Shown piece after piece: positions 56,984 to 64,000 of a stretch of 64,000 nt of DNA. The stretch lies in contig JACGZH010000005.1 in NCBI GenBank assembly GCA_014706385.1, forward strand, positions 930,001 through 994,000. Reading direction: 5' to 3'. The first letter of the stretch is position 1, and every line of letters starts with the position of its first letter. Source of the DNA: Phaffia rhodozyma (lineage: Eukaryota; Basidiomycota; Tremellomycetes; Cystofilobasidiales; Mrakiaceae). Below the pieces are notes generated by a model. It did not search any database. It was given only the letters and a program-made list of their open reading frames with translations, and was not told the DNA's origin. A program made the translations under genes and the position numbers.

Positions 56984-57149
56984 GTGTACTGATCTATGGG
57001 GAAAAGGTGATGATGACGATGACGGCGATGATGGTGGTGATGGTGGAGGAAAACAGAGAAAGCCAAAATGGAATTTCCTTTCTCTTTTCGTTTCACCTCC
57101 AACCATCACCCTCGATCAGACACAGACTTTAGAGTCAACCCTCTTCGAA
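56984..57149. promoter_or_regulatory. Compact divergent promoter DID2/PRP3
   Basis: Only 166 bp separate the two start codons, so both promoters and both 5' leaders must fit or overlap here. It contains a GATGATG/GGTGATGGTGG-rich run (57009-57050) on the plus strand. Confidence 0.55.
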
Positions 57150-59792
57150 ATGTCTTCCAATAAGAGACCAGGAGAGCCTCTGGAGAATGGATCTCCTAGC
57201 AAGCTTGTTAAACCGTGAGTGTGTCTTTGGTTGGGTGGTTTGCCGTTAGATTCGACCGTGATTGATCACCATGTTGCTTCAGATGAATTGACCCTTCCCC
57301 GTTTGGTTTCCTTTCTCCTTCTGTTCATAGGGATCTTGGGGTAAGTCTCTTCCTCAGCTTTTGGCTACTTCTTTGGACTGGCTCTAGCTACTGACCAAGT
57401 CATGGTTTCTGCTTTCTAATTCACGTGTTCACCAGAGACCCATCAGCACGGCCGAGCTCTTAGCCGCCAAACGAGCAGAGATTGCAGCCAAACTAGCTGC
57501 TTACAAGCAAGGAGCTCTTGCCACGTCTTCAGCCCCTTCAACAGTTGGATCCCGTGCACCTGCTTCGTCTGTCGCTTCTCCTTCAGGGATTTTGAACGGT
57601 AATGGCGCTCCTTCCTCAATTTCTCCTGCTGGAGTCGCCAGACCTAGCTCCCTCCCGGCTGGATTGGCCCCAGACCTGGCAGCAAGGATTGAAGCGGCGA
57701 AAGCCAAAGTGCTGGCTGCCACGGCTGCTCGAGGGATTGCCACTGGTCCTCCTGCCACAGTAAGTATCTCTAAGAGGGATCTCTTTTTCTTTCTCTCTCT
57801 CTTTTTTGTATGTCACATAAGAGTTGGTTGGGTTGACGAGCTCGTCCTTTCATGTTCTCTCCGCTTAGGCTCACACCAGCCCGGCTCCTGAAGCTTCCTC
57901 GTCTTCATCCCGGCCTGCATCCGGACTCAACATGGCCATTCATCCGTCTCTCCTAGAGTCATCCACACCCTCTTTCCTGTCCACTTCCACTTCCACCCTT
58001 TCCTACAGAGATAGACATAAGGCACTTGCCCCCAAGTTTGCCACTCTCAAAGCAAATGCTCGGAACAGTACCCCTGCCCCGCCGACGGGTGCAAACTCAC
58101 CTGTTCCTGTCGAGAGAGTCAACCCATACCTAACGATCGCTGCTGAGACGGCGACAGCCGCCAAAGAGGCAGCCGCAGAGTCGGGCGAGTACGTTCCTAC
58201 CCCGAGAGAGAGACGAAGCAGAAAGTTTAATTTCGTACAGCAAGGAAAATACGTCGCTTTAGCCGACCAAATGCGGGCGGATGCCAACATGGAGGCGCTC
58301 AAGAAGCGAATTGCTGATGCTGCAAAGAAAGCAGGATTGGACAGCGAGTTTGACGCCTCGGAACGAACTTTGCGCGTAAGTCGTTTGGTTTCTCTCCTTC
58401 CTTGTTGAACGCGTGTGGAAACGGGACTGACAGTTACTCGTGATGTTTGTTTGGTCGAACGATCAGAGGGAGCCTCCACCGGAAGTCGAATGGTGGGATG
58501 AGCCGTTGCTGACCAACAAGACTTACGATGATGTGGAAGCCTCAAAGACAAAGATCGACGCGGAGGACTCTCCTATCACGCCTTTCGTCCAGCATCCTAT
58601 CCAAATTCAGGCCCCGTGGGACAAGAAGAAAGTTGAGCCCAGGCCGTTGATGTTGACAAAGAAGGTTCGGGTCGTGTTCTTATCATGTTTCCACCGACGA
58701 CGACTGGAGAGAAACTGACTCGAGATTGACTGACTGTTTTCTACAACACAGGAAGCGAAAAAGATGAGGAAGCAGAGACGAATGGCCGACTTGAAGGACA
58801 GGCAGGATCGAGTCCGAATGGGTTTGATTCCTCCTGATAAGCCCAAGGGTACGTATGAATCATTGCATATATTCTACGAGCGTCTTTCGTTCGAGTATGT
58901 AGCTGATGATGTGATTTATCTGTCTGTTTTCTTTTTTCTTTTTTGCAACCCTCTCTAGTGTCCATTGGAAACTTGATGAAGGTATTGGCGTCGGATGCGA
59001 TTCAGGATCCTACCAAGGTCGAGGCCAAAGTTAGACGAGAAGTCAAAGCGAGACGAGTGAAGCACGAAAAGACGAATGAGGCTAGAAAGCTGACGCATGA
59101 ACAACGGAAGGAAAAGGAAGAGACCCAAAAGCTTAAAGAGGAGGACAAGGGGTTGTACGGTGCTGTCTTCAAGTATGTCATTCTCACTCGGTTTTCTCTT
59201 TCGAAGAGAAGTCCCTCTTTTCTCTTCACTGATCATCACGCCTTTCACCTTTGTCTCCTTCAGAATCAAATACCTTTCTAACCCAGGTCACAAGTTTAAA
59301 GTCAGAGAGAACGCGACACAAAACAACTTGACAGGATGTTGCATTTTCAACCCCAAGTTCTGTCTCGTCCTTGTCGAAGGATCGGCCAAAGCGATCAAAT
59401 TCTATAAACGGGTCATGCTTGTCCGAATCGATTGGACCGAAGAAGCTCGGAACGTCGATGGAGATGAAGACCCATCCGGGGAACCTTCCACTCGGGAAGG
59501 AGGAGGGGAGGAAGAAGAGCAGAACATGGAGGACAACAGGTGTGATCTCGTCTGGGAAGGTCCTATCAGAGAGAGAAACTTCAAGTTCTTCAAACCGAAG
59601 AGTACAGAGAGTGAGAGGATGGCTAGAGAGTTTTTGGGTGAAAAGAATCAAGGATACTGGGATGTACGTCACCTTGTTCTTTCTCTGCTTCTTTCTACTT
59701 TTGAATTTGCTTTGATGTGATCGAAACTGACCTCTCTTCTTTAAATCAACTACGAATAGGTCGCATCCAAATTTGTTCCGGACGACTTCTAG
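57150..59792 (+). CDS. PRP3: U4/U6 small nuclear ribonucleoprotein Prp3
   Basis: Spliceosomal protein of the U4/U6 and U4/U6.U5 particles that clamps U4/U6 RNA with Prp4. Start MSSNKRPGEPLENGSPSKLV, then an Ala/Ser/Pro-rich N-terminal region with RPISTAELLAAKRAEIAAKL. The PRP3 domain is clear: RKFNFVQQGKYVALADQMRA, EVEWWDEPLLTNKTYDD, PITPFVQHPIQIQAPWD, EAKKMRKQRRMADLKDRQDR, VRMGLIPPDKPKVSIGNLMK and VLASDAIQDPTKVEAKVRRE. The C-terminal DUF1115 domain follows: NNLTGCCIFNPKFCLVLVEG, SAKAIKFYKRVMLVRIDWTE, RCDLVWEGPIRERNFKFFKP and GYWDVASKFVPDDF just before the TAG at 59790-59792. The last exon holds only the final ten codons. Length and order are normal. Confidence 0.95.
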
Positions 59793-60952
59793 ATTTGAAA
59801 CCAAACCCCAGCTAGGGAGAAAGACCTCTATCTGGGACCCGAAGCTCTCTCTGTTTCATTTCAACTCGACCAACAGAAGGAAGGGGTTGATGGGCAGGAT
59901 TCTTGACTGGGGCTTATATTGTGTTGATAATATGCTCGTGTTTATCTCTATCTTTGTTTCCCTCGCTGAACGATTGACTTTCTGCTCTCGTTTGTTCGTT
60001 TGTTCACCCGTTTACCCGTTTGGCCCTCTTCTCTCGATCGGTTTTTGAAACAATTAAAGGGATAAAACAAAGACAAAGAAAGAAAAGAATGAGAACGAGA
60101 AGCAGTCTGAGAAGGATTTTTTTTCTTAAAATAAAAGCAGAAGAAAGAGGTATGAAAATTTGATAAAGATTTGAACTTGAAACTTCGAACTTTGAGAGAT
60201 TTTTTTGGTAGAGTAGACTTTGGAGATTTGATTCACGACATGAAGAGATTTGGGATTGAAGAAGATTGAGAAAAATAAGAGCCGGTTCGTTGGAAACAAT
60301 GATGAGAATGAAAAAGAGAAGAGAAGAGAGGAAGAGAAGAAGAGAAACAGAAGGGATGAACGAATGAATGAAGAGAGAGAAAAGATCAGTTGAGGGGATG
60401 GATGAAGAAAGCCAGAAAGAAAGAAAAGAAAATTGAAGCCAAACATTGAATGAAATGAACAAGAGGGCAAAGACGTAAATGTAGAATATGAGAAAGCTCG
60501 GAAGCGTAAGCGTTTGCGTTTGGAAGGAAGAAGGAAAGAAACTCCAGAACCCCTGTACACGAGCAAAATGAAAGAAAAACCAAAAGAAGGAAAGAAAGGA
60601 TAATATATCATGTTTTTGTCTTGTTTTCAAGTCGTACGAGTTATGGGGTTCTGATTCTTGTTTTGGGATGAGATATGGATAGGGGTCGTTTCTGTTTCTT
60701 GTTTCCTCACATCCTTTTTAAGAAAAGAAGGGATCGACCTCGGTCAGGCCAACACAAGGTCGAGAGAAAGAAAGAGAGAAAGAACAAGAGGATCCAGGAC
60801 TGACGAAAAGCTACCCAATTCTTTCTTCATTCTTTTATTTCCCTTCGTTCTGGATATTCTTTGCAAAGATGCGATCATAATCAAAGTAAGAAAAGAAAAG
60901 GAGGCAGAAGAAACAAGGGCAAAGAAAAAAAAAGAAACGAAAAGGAGGCTTT
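59793..60952. other. Convergent spacer PRP3/LARP with strong purine bias
   Basis: 1,160 bp without a supported gene. From about 60060 to 60610 the plus strand is almost continuous A/G. The long open frame on the opposite strand (60004-60630) is therefore all Phe/Leu/Ser and is a composition artefact. The stretch probably holds the 3' ends of both flanking genes. Confidence 0.5.
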
Positions 60953-63105
60953 CTATAAAGCAGCGTCCACGGCCTCCTCTTCCTCTCTATCCTTCTTTTC
61001 CTCAATCACGACGTCCTCCCTACTCTCCTCTGCTTGCCTGGCCTGCACGACCACGTCCTCTGATTTCTCTCCGTTCTCCACTCCCTCCTCAACGACAGAA
61101 ACCGGCGCGCCTGGCAAGACCCACTGAGCCCAACCGTTGTTGGCCAACCGGACCTTAGTCTCGTCCTTGACGTCTCGGACTTCGACCAGCTGGGAGAGCA
61201 GCATGGTCTCTCGGACAAGAGACAGATCGGTCGTCAAGTTCTTTACTCTGTTGAATGAGGCTACCATTGAGAGGGAAACGTATCCGAGAGTGTCCATCTG
61301 GAGGAGAAGAAACCATATTGCATTAGCGATGAAACACTCTGATACAAAACAAGGGAGATGACACAAACCTGTTGTCTGAGGAAGAAGTCCATGGCCAAGT
61401 TTTGGATACCGAAGTAGTACTCCAATTGACCGAGGAGGTAGAACCTGAGGGGATCCAACTGGAAACCCGGGATGGTCACCGGGATGGGCATCGGTGGAGG
61501 GGTGTAGTAAGCCTCGACGCCGGCCTGGTGTTTACCGATCTGACCGGTGGGCATCGATCCGTTCGGAGGGACAGGAGCCGAAGGGAACGGTCCACCAGCT
61601 CGGCCGGCAACGTGGGGGTGAGGGTTGTAGAAGAATTCCTGGTTGGGTTGGAAAGAGTCCGTTGTCGCATTCAACGCAACTTGTTGATGATGACCGACCT
61701 TTGGCTGACCGTTCCGGGCGGCGCCTTTGGAAGCCTGAGAAGACTTCCCCCCTTTTGCGGCGTTCCCGTTGACCTTTCTCTTTTCATCCGTTGCAGACTT
61801 CATCAGACTCTTCTCGACCTCCTTGGAAATCTGAATGTCGCCCTCTGCTGGGTTCAATCCCAAGCTCTGCATATCTGTCGATGCAGCCTCGATATCGTAC
61901 GTCACACCTTGGTCATCGATCGAGATCTCAGCAGCCGAGGTGGAATCCTCGGTCTTTTTGGTCTTCTTTCCGGCGTTGGCAGAAGACGGGTTCTTCTTCT
62001 TTCTTCCTGCCGCACCAGGGTGGGTGTTGGAAGAGTTCGGTCCGGCAGACCGAGGCTTACCGGACTTTTTTCGCTCGGTTGAGAGATCGGTAGTGAACTG
62101 AAGCTCATGTTGGGGCACGGGCTTCCACTTTGTCTTTTCTGTATTCCGTTTGTACATTCGTTCGATCGTTAATACGAAGATGAAATCAAAATATCAGTGA
62201 AGGATGAGATCTAGCAACCCGAGGGCGGATTTGAACGTACCCTTCTTTCCCTTCTTGGCCTCCCCACCTTCCTGCTCGTTCGTCTGAACTTTTTGTTTCG
62301 ATCTGTGCTTCTTTGCTGGTGCCGGGGCTAAACTTGGGAAGCTGGACTCTGTGGTGGATGATGGGATGGTGTTGATGGTAGTGGTGTTGTTGTTGAGAGC
62401 AGACTCGTTCTCCAAAGTCGGGCTGCCAGTGACGTGCTCGCCAGAGGTCTCAGCTGAGTTTGAAGCCGAAGCAGACGTGTTCTCAGAAATCGTCGTCGTC
62501 GGCTTGACCTTCCACGGGTTCACCTTAGGGGCTCCAGGAAGGACCTTTTTCTTTGGCGCCGGAGGAGCGGCAGTGACCGAGGCGTCTCCGGCCTCCTTGT
62601 TCTCACCCTCACCCTCGATGGTGGTACCAGAAGCAACAGTCTTGGTCTCTCCGGCGGCCTCACCAGTCTTGGTTGACTTTCTTGAACCGGGCTGACCACC
62701 TTTCTTTCCTGATCGCTCACCTCCTTCCCTTCTACCTGCATTCTTCTGACCGGCGGTGGACGATCTGCGATCCTCCTTATTTCCTCCACCTCCGTTCCTT
62801 CCTGATCGAGACGGCTTCTGACCTTTCTCAGATGATCGAGGGTGAGACTCTCCATGCTCGGGCGTTGGCTGGAGTGTGACAGATTCAGAGAGGGAAGGAG
62901 TGCTGATGGTAGGGACGTCAACGGACGAAGGAGGTCTGTTCAAAGCCGCTCGATCGGCCCATGACATCGGAGCAGGAGCAGCCGGAGCGGCTGTAGGAGA
63001 AGAAGGAGCGGTGGTGGGCGCGGTGGTGGTGGTGGCAGTGGTAGTAGTGGTAGAAGTAGCAGCGGGCGCCGGAGCAGCCGTGGAAGCTGCAGAGGTGTCG
63101 GACAT
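60953..63105 (-). CDS. La-motif RNA-binding protein (LARP1/Sro9-like)
   Basis: RNA-binding protein with a C-terminal La motif, similar to yeast Sro9/Slf1, which bind mRNAs and translating ribosomes. The start MSDTSAASTAAPAPAATSTT opens a long low-complexity region: Thr/Ala/Pro runs, MSWADRAALNRPP, Gly/Arg/Ser/Lys stretches and APKVNPWKVKPTTTIS, a segment also seen in Sro9-type proteins (the NPWK motif). The intron at about 62157-62240 joins KKGKK to EKTKWKPVPQHELQF. The La motif reads LDPLRFYLLGQLEYYFGIQN, LAMDFFLRQQMDTLGYVSLS, MVASFNRVKNLTTDLSLVRE, TMLLSQLVEV, with the conserved aromatic and basic positions. It ends in an acidic tail (EEKKDREEEEAVDAAL). No DM15 region of animal LARP1 is present, in line with fungal members. 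Confidence 0.88.
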
Positions 63106-64000
63106 TTCTTTTTTTTTGTTTCTTGTTTGTTTCTCTCAAGAGGTGATCTCTTCTGTTTACTTTTAGCGTAAAGATGGCTGTTGGTAAAAAGGGAAGATAG
63201 ATGGGTCGATCGCCTTCCTAGCGATTCGGAGGTATGGTCGGAAGAGGATACCGAAGAGAAGTGACCCAGAGAAAAGGGATTTATACGTTTGGATTTCTAG
63301 AAAAAGACTGTTGATACCCCGAAATAACACAGACAATGTCAGAAAGGATAAGACGCAGGGAACATACAGGAAAGAAGAAGACAAAGAGAGAATGATAGAA
63401 GTAGAAAAGACAAAAAAGAGAGAAAGAAAAAAGATTATGGGTTCAATCTAGTATGCAACGTCAGCCCACAGAAAGGGAGAAAATGAATCCCAAGGAAACC
63501 GGCAGAGTAGCTCCCTATTGAATGAACGAATGCGAAAAGGAGATCTCTTCTAGCTCGTCTAGGTAGCCAGACGATGTCCAGTTGAGTCGGGCGTTCCAGC
63601 AAGGAGCTAGCATACTCGCTCCCTCATCCTTCGTTCCCTGCTCTCTCTCGCTCTCTCTCTGTCTTCTTTTTTTTTCTCCTCTTCCTCGTTGGCCGGAAAG
63701 TGATAGGCGACCGGCCGGCCGATGGAATTGACTGATGCCTCTAAGGAAGGAAGCCAGAAGAGCAGACATACGGATAGCTAACCAGGCGGTACTCACTCTA
63801 CGATGGGATCCAGCTGTAATCGGCAAGGACCAGGAAGGAAAAGTCTATGGTAGCTGGGTAGAAAGAGCAAAGGCAAAGAGCAAAAGAGCAAAAAAGAAAA
63901 AAAGAAAAAAAATTGGAAAAAAATCAGGAATTACGCTGGTTATGGGTCGAGCAGCCTGGTGGTTACACTCGCCCTCAAGACCCTACCTCGTCTTTGCGCT
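63106..64000. other. Upstream region of the LARP gene, right edge of window
   Basis: No convincing exon is seen in 895 bp. The plus strand is purine-rich at 63350-63440, so the LARP transcript would have a long C/T-rich leader. The last 70 bp include a tRNA-like stretch that I could not fold into a tRNA. Confidence 0.4.

Noticed and set aside
59226..59804. 192-residue minus-strand open frame over the PRP3 3' end
   Set aside because: It is antisense to the clearly conserved DUF1115 domain of Prp3.
60004..60630. 208-residue open frame on the minus strand, rich in Phe/Leu/Ser, looking like a membrane protein
   Set aside because: It is the translation of a polypurine tract's complement; composition is extreme, overlapping frames look the same, and no family motif is visible.
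63940..64000. tRNA-like stretch with GTGGTTA and CTCAAGA
   Set aside because: The D-arm and anticodon-arm pairings could not be closed, the A-box match is weak, and the 3' half lies outside the window.
1..64000. Secondary-metabolite, mating-type, defence or transposon cluster
   Set aside because: No PKS, NRPS, terpene synthase, homeodomain, pheromone receptor, transposase or reverse transcriptase motif was seen; the genes are mostly housekeeping.

Overview
The window looks like a gene-dense piece of a nuclear chromosome from a basidiomycete yeast. About twenty genes sit on both strands with short spacers. Nearly every gene is broken by many short introns (about 50-110 nt, GT..AG, often with pyrimidine-rich acceptors), arginine is often CGA and glycine GGA, and many start codons follow C/T-rich leaders. 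The gene content (exomer Chs5, Sec63, an MRH1/CarO-type opsin, a Hut1-type nucleotide-sugar transporter) is fungal. A carotenoid-producing tremellomycete such as a Phaffia relative would fit the codon style, intron load and opsin, but that is inference from style, not an identification.

Layout. 0.5-7.9 kb: kinesin-3 motor (minus). 8.4-10.6 kb: argininosuccinate lyase (plus). 11.3-13.2 kb: pyruvate dehydrogenase E1 beta (plus). 13.8-15.7 kb: a MAPEG/microsomal glutathione S-transferase followed by a truncated tandem copy. 16.3-17.7 kb: a retinal-binding opsin (minus). 18.5-21.8 kb: PP2C-type pyruvate dehydrogenase phosphatase (plus). 22.4-26.7 kb: a long disordered region joined by a 49-nt intron to an MDR oxidoreductase domain (plus). 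27.1-30.0 kb: exomer CHS5 (minus), divergent from HUT1 (plus, 30.2-32.1 kb). 32.3-35.3 kb: an asteroid/XPG-like nuclease (plus). 35.5-36.8 kb: an AlkB-type dioxygenase (minus). 37.0-40.0 kb: SEC63 (minus), divergent from a Mn-type cation diffusion facilitator (plus, 40.9-43.6 kb). 44.1-45.7 kb: a Tls1/C9orf78 splicing factor (plus). 45.9-49.8 kb: NOP14 (minus), divergent from TCF25/RQC1 (plus, 50.0-53.3 kb). 53.6-55.5 kb: a histidine phosphatase (minus). 55.8-57.0 kb: ESCRT-III DID2/CHMP1 (minus), divergent from PRP3 (plus, 57.2-59.8 kb). 61.0-63.1 kb: a La-motif RNA-binding protein (minus).

These are mostly housekeeping genes and do not form one pathway. Loose functional links are PDH E1 beta with its candidate phosphatase about 5 kb away, CHS5/HUT1/SEC63 in the secretory pathway, and PRP3/TLS1 in splicing. 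No mobile element, CRISPR array, rRNA or defensible tRNA was seen, and I did not find a clear new multi-gene system.

The most unusual features are at the exon and promoter scale. Many genes open with very small exons: 6 nt in ARG4, 9+18 nt in the opsin, 16+20 nt in DID2, and 24-21-15-3 nt in CHS5, where a single alanine codon appears to be its own exon. There are two candidate GC-AG introns, a truncated MAPEG paralogue that keeps its parent's exon lengths codon for codon, and a perfect inverted repeat carrying two CACGTG boxes in the CHS5/HUT1 promoter. Exon borders were read by eye from splice signals and family similarity; long genes are given as spans and their internal exons are not all resolved.
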